The position numbers and the translations under genes were made by a program. DNA of 64,000 nt from assembly GCF_035917275.1 (NCBI RefSeq), contig NZ_CP108508.1, positions 6,448,001 to 6,512,000 of the forward strand. Direction: 5' to 3'. The notes beneath the pieces are model-generated. The model made no database searches, was not told where the DNA came from, and saw only the letters and a list, made by a program, of their open reading frames with translations. Position 1 is the first letter of the stretch; each line of letters opens with the position of its first letter. Below, piece after piece: positions 17,070 through 25,910 of the stretch. This DNA comes from Streptomyces sp. NBC_01237. Lineage in GTDB: Bacteria > Actinomycetota > Actinomycetes > Streptomycetales > Streptomycetaceae.

Positions 17070-18650
17070 TCAGCGCCCCCGGGCGATCTCGAAGTGGTCG
17101 ATGCGCTCGCCCGACTCGGCGAGTGCGGTGACCTTCATCCGGGCGTGCCGGCCCGGCAGCACCTCCACCGCCAGGAACGAGAAGCCGGTGTAACGCACGC
17201 GGGACCACTCCACGGTCTCGGCCGCCTTCCCGCCGCCCTTCGCCACGTGGTACGTCTCGACGCTGTCCAGGTCCTTGACGTGTCCCTCGTAGCTGTCCGG
17301 CGCCGGGAAGTCGTACAGCGCCTTGCCCGCGCCGCCCGCCGTGACGTACACGATGCCGTCCCGCGTCGGGTCGGTGCGCTCACCGATCGGCACCGGGCGC
17401 GCGACCGCGTTCCGCAGGATCGCGTCGGTGCGCTCGTAGACGTGGTTGTGCCCGTTGATGACCAGGTCCACCTGGTGCTTCTCGAAGAGCGGCACCCAGG
17501 CGTCGCGCACCCCGCCGTCGGAAGCGTGCGCGTTCGTGGTGGAGAAGGCGCAGTGGTGGAAGAAGACCACCAGGAAGTCGATGTCGTGGCGGGCCCGCAG
17601 CTCGCCCAGCCGCCGGTCCAGCCACCGCGTCTGGCCGCCCCCGCTGATCCCGAAGTTGGCGGGGATCTCGTACGACACGTCGTTGGCGTCGAGGGCGATC
17701 ACGCCCACGTTGCCGTGGACGAAGGAGTACGCGCCCGGCTGGTTCACCGGGTCCGGGCCGTTGTCCGGCAGGGTCCAGCGGGCGTTCTGGCCGCCGTACC
17801 CGTCCGGCGAGTACCACGCCTCCATGTCGTGGTTCCCGGTCGTCACCATCCACGGCACGGTCTTGGCCACGGTCTCCGTCTGCGCCAGGAACTGGTCCCA
17901 GGTGCGCGCGTCGTAGGAGTCCGTCTCCCGGCCGGAGCCCGACGGGTCGGCGTAGCAGATGTCGCCCGCGTGCAGGTGGAAGGCCGGGTTCTGGCCCAGG
18001 ATCAGCTGGTCGTTGCCGAGCGCGTGGTAGCTGACGCCCTGGTCGCCGAAGGCGGTGAAGGTGAAGGACTCGGCGTGCGCGGGCGCGGTGGTGAAGGTGC
18101 CGAGCGTGCCGAGGTTGCGGGTGTCGGCCGGGTCGAAGCCGTCGTGGCCGACGCCGTAGTAGTACGTCGTCCCGGGCCGCAGCCGGTCCAGGCTCGCGTG
18201 GACGTAGAACTGCTCGGCGGCCGCGATCTTCCCGCCGTTCAGCTCGGGGGTGGTGAGGTGACGCACCTCGGCGTCGATCCGGCGGCTCAGCGCCCACGGC
18301 TTCGCGCCGATGCGGAGGTAGGGCCGCCGCACGGCGAACGGGACCTGCCAGGAGACGGCCATCTGCGTCCGCGGGTCCGCCCCGTACGCGAGGTGCCGGC
18401 CGAACGGCGCGACCAGCGAGCCGTCCACCTGGGTGGAGGTGCGGCGCGAGGTGATCACCGAGGGGGCGGCGTACGCGGGAGAGGCGGCGCCCGCCCCCGC
18501 GGCCAGTCCGGCTCCGGTGACGGCCGCGGTCGCCACGCTCGTGCGCAGCACGCCGCGCCGGGTGAGACGGGTGCGCAGATAGTCGTGCTGTTCCGCCATG
18601 CTCATGCGGCCGGCGAGCTTCTCGGGGATTCCGAAACGAGGGATGTCCAT
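17070..18650 (-). CDS. Tat-secreted purple acid phosphatase-type metallophosphoesterase
   Basis: 526 residues. A twin-arginine signal (LTRRGVLRTSVATAAV, near residue 30) leads to an N-terminal fibronectin-like PAP domain and a calcineurin-type phosphoesterase domain. The metal-binding blocks appear in order: FGDQG, HAGDICYAD, GNHD, HHCAFS and GHNHVYER. Such enzymes release phosphate from organic monoesters outside the cell. Start set at ATG 18650; an internal ATG (18605) still precedes the signal. Convergent with the 43-aa gene, divergent from leuB. No obvious Pho box was searched for in detail. Confidence 0.92.
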   Translation of the reverse strand: MDIPRFGIPEKLAGRMSMAEQHDYLRTRLTRRGVLRTSVATAAVTGAGLAAGAGAASPAYAAPSVITSRRTSTQVDGSLVAPFGRHLAYGADPRTQMAVSWQVPFAVRRPYLRIGAKPWALSRRIDAEVRHLTTPELNGGKIAAAEQFYVHASLDRLRPGTTYYYGVGHDGFDPADTRNLGTLGTFTTAPAHAESFTFTAFGDQGVSYHALGNDQLILGQNPAFHLHAGDICYADPSGSGRETDSYDARTWDQFLAQTETVAKTVPWMVTTGNHDMEAWYSPDGYGGQNARWTLPDNGPDPVNQPGAYSFVHGNVGVIALDANDVSYEIPANFGISGGGQTRWLDRRLGELRARHDIDFLVVFFHHCAFSTTNAHASDGGVRDAWVPLFEKHQVDLVINGHNHVYERTDAILRNAVARPVPIGERTDPTRDGIVYVTAGGAGKALYDFPAPDSYEGHVKDLDSVETYHVAKGGGKAAETVEWSRVRYTGFSFLAVEVLPGRHARMKVTALAESGERIDHFEIARGR

Positions 18651-18745
18651 GACCGAAAAGATCCACCGGCGGGCTGACCGCGTATCGGCAAGTAGGTGAA
18701 CGGTACACGTACAGCTCCCCATGTGTCCGTATAGTGGACGGCGGA

Positions 18746-18780
18746 TGTCATGGGATGGGACGCATGGTTAGGCTGCCGTT
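18746..18780 (+). promoter_or_regulatory. Leaderless promoter of leuB
   Basis: TAGGCT (18769-18774) lies exactly six bases before the leuB ATG, so a -10 at this place would start the transcript at or next to the A of the ATG. A weak -35-like TGTCAT sits 17 bases further up. There is no ribosome site before the ATG, which agrees with a leaderless mRNA. Confidence 0.6.
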
Positions 18781-19824
18781 ATGTCTCGCAGCATCAATCT
18801 CGCAGTGATCCCCGGTGACGGAATCGGCCAGGAAGTCGTGGCCCAGGGCCTCAAGGTCCTCAACGCTGTCCTCCCGCAGGATGTGAAGCTGGAGACCAAG
18901 GAGTACGACCTTGGCGCCCAGCGCTGGCACCGCACCGGTGAAACCCTCCCGGACGCGGAGCTGGAGGCGCTCAAGAGCCACGACGCCATCCTGCTCGGCG
19001 CGATCGGTGACCCGTCCGTGCCCTCCGGTGTCCTGGAGCGCGGGCTGCTGCTGAAGCTGCGCTTCGCCTTCGACCACTTCATCAACCTGCGGCCGTCGAA
19101 GCTGTTCCCGAACACCGCGACCCCGCTGGCGGGCCGCCCGGACATCGACTTCGTCGTCGTCCGCGAGGGCACCGAAGGCCCGTACACGGGCAACGGCGGC
19201 TCCCTGCGCACCGGTACCCCGGCCGAAGTCGCCACCGAGGTCAGCCTGAACACGGCGTACGGTGTCGAGCGCGTCGTCCGCGACGCCTTCGAACGGGCGA
19301 ACGCCCGTCCGCGCAAGAAGCTGACGCTGGTCCACAAGAACAACGTCCTCGTCTACGCCGGTCACCTGTGGAAGAACACCTTCGACCGGGTCGCGACCGA
19401 GTACCCCGAGGTCAGCACCGACTACCTGCACGTCGACGCCGCGACGATCTTCTTCGTCACCCAGCCGGAGCGCTTCGACGTCATCGTCACCGACAACCTC
19501 TTCGGTGACATCCTCACCGACCTCGCCGCAGCCGTGACCGGCGGCATCGGCCTGGCCGCGTCCGGCAACATCAACCCGACGGGCACCTTCCCGTCGATGT
19601 TCGAGCCGGTCCACGGCTCTGCCCCCGACATCGCGGGCCAGGGCAAGGCCGACCCGACCGCCACGATCCTCTCCGTCGCCCTCCTGCTGCGCCACCTCGG
19701 CTACGAGACCCAGGCCGCGCGCATCGAGGACGCCGTCTCCGCCGACCTCGCGGAGCGCGACGGGGGCAGCACGCGCACCACCGACGAGATCGGTGACGCG
19801 CTCGCGGTACGAGTAGCGAGCTGA
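18781..19824 (+). CDS. leuB: 3-isopropylmalate dehydrogenase
   Basis: 347-residue beta-decarboxylating dehydrogenase: NAD+-dependent oxidation of 3-isopropylmalate in leucine synthesis. Motifs include [12 protein letters not shown] at the N-terminus, the substrate-binding segment around [11 protein letters not shown], and the metal-binding block [13 protein letters not shown]. Length and lack of inserts favour the actinobacterial LeuB form over tartrate or isocitrate dehydrogenases. It appears leaderless. ilvE follows in the same direction after a 257-bp gap with a stem-loop, so the two may be separately expressed. Confidence 0.95.
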   Translation: MSRSINLAVIPGDGIGQEVVAQGLKVLNAVLPQDVKLETKEYDLGAQRWHRTGETLPDAELEALKSHDAILLGAIGDPSVPSGVLERGLLLKLRFAFDHFINLRPSKLFPNTATPLAGRPDIDFVVVREGTEGPYTGNGGSLRTGTPAEVATEVSLNTAYGVERVVRDAFERANARPRKKLTLVHKNNVLVYAGHLWKNTFDRVATEYPEVSTDYLHVDAATIFFVTQPERFDVIVTDNLFGDILTDLAAAVTGGIGLAASGNINPTGTFPSMFEPVHGSAPDIAGQGKADPTATILSVALLLRHLGYETQAARIEDAVSADLAERDGGSTRTTDEIGDALAVRVAS

Positions 19825-19841
19825 CCCGACGACTCCACTTC

Positions 19842-19876
19842 GAAGCCGCCGGGTCGCAACCGCACCCGGCGGCTTC
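19842..19876 (+). terminator. Stem-loop after leuB
   Basis: A perfect 13-bp stem (GAAGCCGCCGGGT / ACCCGGCGGCTTC) with a nine-base loop stands 17 bases after the leuB stop. No T-run follows, which is common for Streptomyces terminators. Confidence 0.7.
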
Positions 19877-20081
19877 ACCTGTGCGGCCTCCGGATGCCAC
19901 CATCGACCACTGGACCGCATTCGCGCCATTTCGTCCACGGCCACCCACGAGCGATAATCGAACGCGGGGCCGTGGCTTGCGGTAAAGCTCGGACGTCCTA
20001 GGACCTGACCGGAAACCGCCGGGCGGAGACGGGGCGTGAGCGCGGTCCATCACACACAAGACCGGTGAAGGACACGCACTC

Positions 20082-21185
20082 ATGACGACGCCCACGATCG
20101 AGCTCAAGCCCTCCTCGAACCCGCTGTCCGACGCGGAGCGCGAGGCGATCCTGGTCAACCCCGGATTCGGCCGCCACTTCACCGACAACATGGTGACCAT
20201 CAGGTGGACCGAGGGCCGCGGCTGGCACGACGCCCAGCTCGTCCCCTACGGCCCGCTGTCGATGGATCCGGCCAATATGACCCTGCACTACGCGCAGGAG
20301 ATCTTCGAGGGCCTCAAGGCGTACCGCCAGGCCGACGGTTCGGTCGCCACCTTCCGCCCCGAGGCCAACGCCGAGCGCTTCCAGCGTTCCGCCGCCCGCC
20401 TCGCCATGCCGCAGCTGCCGGTCGAGACGTTCATCGAGGCGTGCGACGTCCTGGTCCAGCAGGACAAGGCATGGGTCCCGGCGCACGGCGGCGAGGAGTC
20501 CCTCTACCTGCGCCCGTTCATGATCGCGGCCGAGGTCGGCCTCGGCGTGAAGCCCGCCAACGAGTACCTCTTCCTGGTCATCGCCTCGCCCGCCGGCGCC
20601 TACTTCCCCGGTGGCGTCAAGCCCGTCTCGATCTGGCTCTCGGAGAACCGCGTCCGCGCCGTCCCCGGCGGCATGGGCGACGCCAAGACCGGTGGCAACT
20701 ACGCCGCGTCCCTCCTCGCCCAGGCCGAGGCCGCCGCCCAGGGCTGCGACCAGGTCGCCTACCTCGACGCCGTGGAGCACAAGTGGGTCGAGGAGCTCGG
20801 CGGGATGAACCTCTACTTCGTGTACGGGCAGGAGGACGGGTCGAAGCGGATCGTCACCCCGGCGCTGACCGGCTCCCTGCTCGCCGGTGTCACCCGCGAC
20901 TCGCTCCTCAAGGTCGCCCGTGACCTCGGTTACGCGTCCGAGGAGGGCCGTGTCTCCATCGACCAGTGGCGCGAGGACACCGCCAACGGCACCCTCACCG
21001 AGGTCTTCGCCTGCGGCACCGCCGCCGTCATCACGCCCGTCGGCATCGTCAAGTCCGCGGACGGCGACTGGACCCAGGGCGACGGCACGCCCGGCGAGGT
21101 CACGCTGAAGCTGCGCGAGCGCCTGCTCGACATCCAGCGCGGAGTGGTCGAGGACACCCACGGCTGGATGCACCCGCTCGGCTAG
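20082..21185 (+). CDS. ilvE: Branched-chain amino acid aminotransferase
   Basis: 367-residue class IV PLP aminotransferase that transfers the amino group between glutamate and the keto acids of Leu, Ile and Val. The PLP lysine lies in [12 protein letters not shown], and the family signature around [13 protein letters not shown] is intact. GAAGGA precedes the ATG. Upstream sequence includes the palindrome GTCCTAGGAC (19995-20004), of unknown role. A textbook terminator with six Ts closes the gene at 21215-21249. Its placement between leuB and citramalate synthase fits branched-chain amino acid metabolism. Confidence 0.96.
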   Translation: MTTPTIELKPSSNPLSDAEREAILVNPGFGRHFTDNMVTIRWTEGRGWHDAQLVPYGPLSMDPANMTLHYAQEIFEGLKAYRQADGSVATFRPEANAERFQRSAARLAMPQLPVETFIEACDVLVQQDKAWVPAHGGEESLYLRPFMIAAEVGLGVKPANEYLFLVIASPAGAYFPGGVKPVSIWLSENRVRAVPGGMGDAKTGGNYAASLLAQAEAAAQGCDQVAYLDAVEHKWVEELGGMNLYFVYGQEDGSKRIVTPALTGSLLAGVTRDSLLKVARDLGYASEEGRVSIDQWREDTANGTLTEVFACGTAAVITPVGIVKSADGDWTQGDGTPGEVTLKLRERLLDIQRGVVEDTHGWMHPLG

Positions 21186-21214
21186 GCGTCCGCCTCCTCA
21201 CCCGCACCACCAAG

Positions 21215-21249
21215 GCCGCGCCCGGCTTCCCGCCGGGCGCGGCTTTTTT
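21215..21249 (+). terminator. Strong intrinsic terminator after ilvE
   Basis: Perfect 12-bp stem GCCGCGCCCGGC / GCCGGGCGCGGC with a short loop, followed immediately by six Ts. It separates ilvE from the urease operon. Confidence 0.92.
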
Positions 21250-21261
21250 CGTGTCCGCGCA

Positions 21262-21334
21262 TTGGAGCGGCGCTCTAATCGATGAATGAACGGCTTCCCT
21301 TTCCCTCTTTTCCATGGTTAGAGTGACGCTCTAA
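21262..21334. promoter_or_regulatory. Two copies of a TetR-type operator before the urease operon
   Basis: TTGGAG-CGGCG-CTCTAA (21262-21278) and TTAGAG-TGACG-CTCTAA (21318-21334) are 17-bp inverted repeats of the same pattern, the second perfect in its arms, centred 56 bases apart. The second ends 17 bases before the ureAB ATG and just before AGGAGG. The TetR gene at the end of the operon (24890) is the natural candidate to bind them; both sites together would cover the promoter. Confidence 0.7.
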
Positions 21335-21351
21335 ACAGGAGGTGCGAGGAC

Positions 21352-22167
21352 ATGCGACTGACCCCGACGGAACGCGACCGGCTGCTGCTCTTCGGTGCCG
21401 CCGAACTGGCCCGTGCCCGCCGTGCCCGGGGTCTGCGGCTCAATGTCCCCGAGGCGACCGCGCTGATCGCGGACACCGTCTGCGAGGCCGCCCGTGACGG
21501 ACGGCGGCTGGCCGAGGCGATCGAGGCGGCCCGCTCCGTGCTCGGCCCCGACGACGTGCTGCCGGGCGTCGCCGACGTGGTCACCGAGGTCCATGTGGAG
21601 GCCGTCTTCGACGACGGCTCCCGGCTCGCCGTCGTCTCCCGCCCGCTGGGCGCCGGCCTCGGCGACCGGGCGCCCGGCGCGCTCGTCCCCGGCCCCGCTG
21701 CTCCCGAACCGGTCCCCGCGCTCCTGCTGACCGTCCGGAACACCGCGACCGTGCCCGTCAGCGTGACCTCCCACTTCCACTTCTTCGAGGCCAACCCCCG
21801 GCTCGACTTCGACCGGGGCTCGGCGTACGGGATGCGGCTGTGCGTGCCCGCCGGGTCCTCGGTCCGCTTCGGCCCCGGCGAGCGCGTCGAGGTCGGTCTG
21901 GAGCCGATCGGCGGCGCCCGGATCGCGATCGGATTCGCCGGGCTCGTCGACGGTCCGCTGGACGCACCGGGTGCCAAGGAGGAGGCCCTGCGCCGCGCGG
22001 TGGCCTGCGGCTACCTCGGAGCGGAACGGCGGCCGGAAGCGGAAGCCGCACGAGCCGGTGCGGACGCCGCACGAGCCGCCGCGCAAACCGAAGGAGCCGT
22101 ACCGGAAGCCGAAGGAGCCGGAGCCGAAGAGCGGACCGGAGCCGCGTCCGGCGAGGAGAGGCACTGA
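21352..22167 (+). CDS. ureAB: Fused urease gamma-beta subunit
   Basis: 271 residues. Residues 1-100 are UreA-like (gamma; MRLTPTERDRLLLFGAAELA) and about 115-225 are UreB-like (beta; VTSHFHFFEANPRLDFDR). Fused gamma-beta subunits occur in some ureases. After the beta domain comes a low-complexity Ala/Glu-rich tail of about 45 residues not needed for the fold. AGGAGG precedes the ATG. The stop overlaps the ureC start by one base (TGATG). No Ni-insertion genes (ureD, E, F, G) are in the window, so maturation must rely on genes elsewhere. Confidence 0.93.
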   Translation: MRLTPTERDRLLLFGAAELARARRARGLRLNVPEATALIADTVCEAARDGRRLAEAIEAARSVLGPDDVLPGVADVVTEVHVEAVFDDGSRLAVVSRPLGAGLGDRAPGALVPGPAAPEPVPALLLTVRNTATVPVSVTSHFHFFEANPRLDFDRGSAYGMRLCVPAGSSVRFGPGERVEVGLEPIGGARIAIGFAGLVDGPLDAPGAKEEALRRAVACGYLGAERRPEAEAARAGADAARAAAQTEGAVPEAEGAGAEERTGAASGEERH

Positions 22168-23849
22168 TGGACCCGTACGCATACGCCGCCACGCACGGCC
22201 CGCGCGCCGGGGACCGGGTCAGGCTCGGGGACTCCGGGCTGACCGTCCGTGTCGAGTCCGACGCGCAGAGACCCGGTGAGGAGTTCCTCGCCGGATTCGG
22301 CAAGACCGCCCGCGACGGGCTGCACCTCAAGGCCGCGGCCGTCCGCGACACCTGCGATGTCGTGATCAGCAATGTGCTGGTCATCGACGTGGTGCAGGGC
22401 ATCCGGAAGGTGTCCATCGGTATCCGCGAGGGCCGGATCTCGGCGATCGGGCGGGCCGGGAACCCGGACACCCTCGACGGTGTCGACGTGGTCGTCGGCA
22501 CCGGCACGTCCATCGTCTCCGGCGAGGGACTGATCGCCACGGCGGGCGCCGTGGACACCCATGTCCATCTGCTCTCGCCGCGCATCATGGAAGCCTCGCT
22601 CGCCTCCGGCGTCACCACGGTCATCGGCCAGGAGTTCGGCCCGGTCTGGGGCGTCGGCGTCAACTCGCCGTGGGCCCTGCGGCACGCCTTCAACGCCTTC
22701 GACGCCTGGCCGGTCAACATCGGCTTCCTGGGCCGCGGTTCCTCCTCCCACCGGGCGCCGCTGGTCGAGGCGCTGGCGGAGGGCGGGGCCTGCGGCTTCA
22801 AGGTCCATGAGGACATGGGCGCCCACACCCGCGCCCTGGACACCGCGCTGCGGGTCGCCGAGGAGTACGACGTCCAGGTCGCCCTGCACAGCGACGGGCT
22901 GAACGAGTGCCTGTCGGTGGAGGACACCCTGAGCGTCCTGGAGGGCCGCACGATCCACGCCTTCCACATCGAGGGCTGCGGCGGCGGGCACGTCCCCGAC
23001 GTCCTGAAGATGGCGGGCGTGGCGAATGTCATCGGCTCCTCCACCAACCCCACCCTGCCCTTCGGCCGGGACGCGGTCGCCGAGCACTACGGGATGATCG
23101 TCTCCGTACACGACCTGAAGACCGACCTGCCCGGCGACGCGGCCATGGCCCGCGACCGCATCCGGGCGGGCACCATGGGCGCCGAGGACGTGCTGCACGA
23201 CCTCGGCGCCATCGGGATCACCTCGTCCGACGCCCAGGGGATGGGCCGGGCCGGCGAGACGGTCCGCCGTACGTTCGCGATGGCCGGAAAGATGAAGGGC
23301 GAGCTGGGCCCGATGGAGGGTGACGGACCGGGCGACGACAACGCCCGCGTGCTGCGCTACCTGGCCAAGCTCACGATCAACCCGGCCATCGCCCACGGCC
23401 TCTCCCACGAGGTCGGCTCCATCGAGACCGGCAAGCTCGCCGACATCGTGCTGTGGCGCCCCGAGTTCTTCGGCGCGAAGCCGCAGCTGGTCCTGAAGTC
23501 CGGCTTCCCCGCGTACGGCGTCACGGGCGACCCGAACGCGGCCACCGACACCTGTGAACCCCTGGTCCTGGGACCGCAGTTCGGCGCCCACGGAGCGACC
23601 CCGGCCGACCTCTCGGTGGCGTTCGTCTCCGAGGCGGCGACCCAGCTCGGCGCCGACCTGATGCCTACCCGCCGCCGCCGGGTCGGGGTCCGCGGCACCC
23701 GGGGCATCGGCCCCGCGGACCTGCGCCTCAACTCCCGTACGGGACAGGTCGCCGTGGACGCGGACAGCGGCCTTGTCACGCTGGACGGTGAGCCGCTGCG
23801 CTCCGAGCCCGCCGACTCCGTCTCCCTCAACCGTCTCTACTTCCTCTAG
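22167..23849 (+). CDS. ureC: Urease alpha (catalytic) subunit, divergent form
   Basis: 560 residues; hydrolyses urea to ammonia and carbamate at a dinickel site. All metal ligands are present: His132/His134 (DTHVHLL), carbamylated Lys212 (FKVHED), His241 (LHSDGLNE), His267 (FHIEG) and Asp355 (TSSDAQGMG). The mobile-flap region aligns without gaps to the classical enzyme: catalytic His is kept (His315), but the flap Cys is Val314 and the following His is Asp316. So it should be active but may differ in kinetics and thiol-inhibitor sensitivity. It is probably a second urease alongside a classical cluster elsewhere. Start ATG overlaps the ureAB stop. Confidence 0.94.
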   Translation: MDPYAYAATHGPRAGDRVRLGDSGLTVRVESDAQRPGEEFLAGFGKTARDGLHLKAAAVRDTCDVVISNVLVIDVVQGIRKVSIGIREGRISAIGRAGNPDTLDGVDVVVGTGTSIVSGEGLIATAGAVDTHVHLLSPRIMEASLASGVTTVIGQEFGPVWGVGVNSPWALRHAFNAFDAWPVNIGFLGRGSSSHRAPLVEALAEGGACGFKVHEDMGAHTRALDTALRVAEEYDVQVALHSDGLNECLSVEDTLSVLEGRTIHAFHIEGCGGGHVPDVLKMAGVANVIGSSTNPTLPFGRDAVAEHYGMIVSVHDLKTDLPGDAAMARDRIRAGTMGAEDVLHDLGAIGITSSDAQGMGRAGETVRRTFAMAGKMKGELGPMEGDGPGDDNARVLRYLAKLTINPAIAHGLSHEVGSIETGKLADIVLWRPEFFGAKPQLVLKSGFPAYGVTGDPNAATDTCEPLVLGPQFGAHGATPADLSVAFVSEAATQLGADLMPTRRRRVGVRGTRGIGPADLRLNSRTGQVAVDADSGLVTLDGEPLRSEPADSVSLNRLYFL

Positions 23850-23858
23850 GACCCCGCC

Positions 23859-24884
23859 ATGACGCCCTCCGCGACCTTCCGCATGCCCCCCGAGTGGGCC
23901 CCGCACGAGCGCACCTGGATGGCCTGGCCCGGCCCCAACCCCACCTTCGACAGCGACGCCGAACTCGACGGGGCCCGCCGCGCCTGGGCCGACGTCGCCC
24001 GCGCGGTGCGCCGCTTCGAACCCGTCACCATGGTCGTCGGCCCCGGCCAGCAGGAGAGCGCCGCAGCCCTGCTCGGCCCGGACATCGAGCTGGCCGTCCG
24101 CCCCCTGGACGACGCCTGGATGCGCGACATCGGCCCCACCTTCGTCACCGACGGACGCGAACTGGCCGCCGTCGACTGGACGTTCAACGGGTGGGGTGCC
24201 CAGGGCTGGGCGCGCTGGGAGCACGACGCGCACATCGCCCGCGGCGTCGCGGAGCTGGCCGCCGTCCCCGTGCACAGCTCCCCGCTCGTCAACGAGGGCG
24301 GCGCGATCCACGTCGACGGCGAGGGCACCGTCCTGCTCACCGAGACCGTCCAGCTCGGCAAGGAGCGCAACCCCGGCTGGACCCGTGAACAGGTCGAGGC
24401 CGAGATCCACGCCCGGCTCGGCACCGAGAAGGCCATCTGGCTGCCCCGCGGCCTCACCGCCGACTACGGCACCTTCGGCACCCTGGGCCACGTCGACATC
24501 GTCGCCGCCTTCGCCCGCCCCGGCACGGTGCTCGCCCATGTCCAGCCGGACCCGGCCCACCCCGACCACGAGATCACCCGCGAGACCCTGCGAGTCCTGC
24601 GCGCCGCCACCGACGCCCGGGGCCGGCCCCTGGAGGTGGTCGAGGTCCCGGCCCCCACGGTGCTGCGGGTGGACGCCGAGTGGGCCGACTACTCCTACAT
24701 CAACCACTACCTCTGCAACGGCGGCGTGATCCTCTGCGCCTTCGACGACCCGCGTGACCAGGAGGCGGCGGCCCTCTTCGGCCGGCTCTTCCCGGACCGC
24801 ACGGTGACCCCGGTCGACGCCCGTACGATCTTCGCGGGCGGTGGAGGCATCCACTGCGTCACCCAGCAGCAACCGAAGGTCTGA
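23859..24884 (+). CDS. aguA: Agmatine deiminase
   Basis: 341-residue guanidino-group-modifying (pentein-fold) enzyme that turns agmatine into N-carbamoylputrescine and ammonia. The catalytic Cys333 is in GGGGIHCVTQQQP, with conserved MRDIGPTF, NEGGAIHVDGEG and GTLGHVDIVAAF (active-site His/Asp) blocks. It starts nine bases after the ureC stop and is clearly in the urease operon. This places two ammonia-releasing enzymes under one control, consistent with use of arginine-, agmatine- or urea-derived nitrogen. Confidence 0.94.
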   Translation: MTPSATFRMPPEWAPHERTWMAWPGPNPTFDSDAELDGARRAWADVARAVRRFEPVTMVVGPGQQESAAALLGPDIELAVRPLDDAWMRDIGPTFVTDGRELAAVDWTFNGWGAQGWARWEHDAHIARGVAELAAVPVHSSPLVNEGGAIHVDGEGTVLLTETVQLGKERNPGWTREQVEAEIHARLGTEKAIWLPRGLTADYGTFGTLGHVDIVAAFARPGTVLAHVQPDPAHPDHEITRETLRVLRAATDARGRPLEVVEVPAPTVLRVDAEWADYSYINHYLCNGGVILCAFDDPRDQEAAALFGRLFPDRTVTPVDARTIFAGGGGIHCVTQQQPKV

Positions 24885-24889
24885 AGCCC

Positions 24890-25501
24890 ATGCCCGCCTC
24901 CCCCCGTCGCCGCAACACCGCCCCGCCGCGCGAGGACGTGCTGGCCGCCGCCATGGCCACGATCGCCGAGCGGGGGCTCGACGGGCTCACCATGGCCGGG
25001 CTCGGGCGGGAGGTCCACATGAGCAGCGGGCACCTGCTCTACTACTTCCGCACCAAGGACGAGCTGCTGCTCCAGACCCTGGAGTGGAGCGAGGACCGTC
25101 TCGGTGCGCAGCGGCGCGCGCTGCTCGCCCGGCCGGGCACGGTCCGGGAACGGCTGGACGCGTACATCGCCCTGTACGTCCCCGAAGGGCACCGCGACCC
25201 GCACTGGACCCTCTGGCTGGAGGTCTGGAACCGTTCGCGGGACGCGGACGACGACGCCCGGGTCCGGCAGGGCGCCATCGAGGGCGCCTGGCACCGGGAT
25301 CTGGTGGCCCTGGTCGCCGAAGGGGTCTCGCGCGGGGAGTTCCGGGCGGTGGACGCGGAACGGTTCGCGACCCGGCTGCGGGCGCTCCTGGACGGGTTCA
25401 GCGTCCATGTGACGGTGGGCATCCCCGGTACGGGCCGGGACCGGGTCCTGGACCGGGTGGCGGAGTTCACGGACGAGGCGCTGGCGCCCGCCCGGTCCTG
25501 A
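24890..25501 (+). CDS. TetR family regulator of the urease operon
   Basis: 203 residues: N-terminal TetR helix-turn-helix (about 15-62; LTMAGLGREVHMSSGHLLYYF) and a C-terminal helical ligand domain with the WLEVWNRSRDADDDA segment seen in BetI-like members. It starts five bases after the agmatine deiminase stop, so it is the last gene of the operon. It is the likely reader of the paired inverted repeats at 21262-21334, giving autoregulated repression. The ligand may be agmatine, a polyamine or a related amine, which is inference from the operon content. Confidence 0.9.
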   Translation: MPASPRRRNTAPPREDVLAAAMATIAERGLDGLTMAGLGREVHMSSGHLLYYFRTKDELLLQTLEWSEDRLGAQRRALLARPGTVRERLDAYIALYVPEGHRDPHWTLWLEVWNRSRDADDDARVRQGAIEGAWHRDLVALVAEGVSRGEFRAVDAERFATRLRALLDGFSVHVTVGIPGTGRDRVLDRVAEFTDEALAPARS

Positions 25502-25657
25502 ACGACGCGTACGTACGCCGGTACGCGCCCGGTGCCCGCGCGTACGCGGGTACGCTCCCGCGGCCCCCGCCCACCGACCGTGCCACCGGAGCCGGAGCCG
25601 CACGATGTCCCGAGAGCGGCGACCGCATTCTGAGACGGGCCCGGATCGGGGAGCGCG
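25502..25657. other. Gap before the citramalate synthase leader, two hairpins
   Basis: Contains a perfect inverted repeat CGCGTAC-8 bases-GTACGCG (25506-25527) right after the TetR stop and a small hairpin CCCGCG-CGTA-CGCGGG (25535-25550), together a plausible end for the urease operon. The promoter for the leader transcript must lie here or slightly downstream, but I cannot point to a clear -10/-35 pair. Confidence 0.4.
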
Positions 25658-25726
25658 GTGTGCCAGACTGCTCCCGTGTCCTCGTTCGTCATGATTATTG
25701 GCAACAGGCGCGCCGGTCCGCAGTGA
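25658..25726 (+). CDS. Leader peptide of the citramalate synthase attenuator (22 aa)
   Basis: GTG 25658, with GGGGAG four bases upstream, opens a 22-codon frame whose middle reads VSSFVMIIGN and which ends at TGA 25724-25726. The two adjacent isoleucine codons are both ATT, a very rare codon in Streptomyces, next to Val and Met codons. It is followed by alternative hairpins and an intrinsic terminator, the classical layout of ribosome-mediated attenuation by branched-chain aminoacyl-tRNA supply. The start could also be the internal GTG 25676 or ATG 25691. Confidence 0.6.
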   Translation: MCQTAPVSSFVMIIGNRRAGPQ

Positions 25727-25731
25727 CCGTC

Positions 25732-25807
25732 CCGTACCACCATGTACGGCACGGACATCGTGCCCCAGACCCGCGCGCAGACCTCTCGCACCCGCGAGGG
25801 GTTTTTT
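25732..25807 (+). terminator. Attenuator hairpins and intrinsic terminator before citramalate synthase
   Basis: Hairpin CCGTAC-6 bases-GTACGG (25732-25749) overlaps hairpin GGCACG-5 bases-CGTGCC (25748-25764), so only one can form fully. They precede a terminator with stem CCTCTCGC / GCGAGGGG (25782-25801) and six Ts (25802-25807), which lies about 100 bases upstream of the gene it would control rather than after a gene. Confidence 0.7.
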
Positions 25808-25910
25808 CGTTTTCCGGCCCTCACCTCGGCCGGGGCGAGGCACGCGGGATGATGGGGGCAAGTGGAGCCAGATCGTCCGGATCCACTCATCCGACAGGAG
25901 TCAGATCAGC

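Noticed and set aside
22011..24872. 953-codon open frame on the minus strand
   Set aside because: Antisense shadow of ureC and agmatine deiminase with a compositionally biased product.
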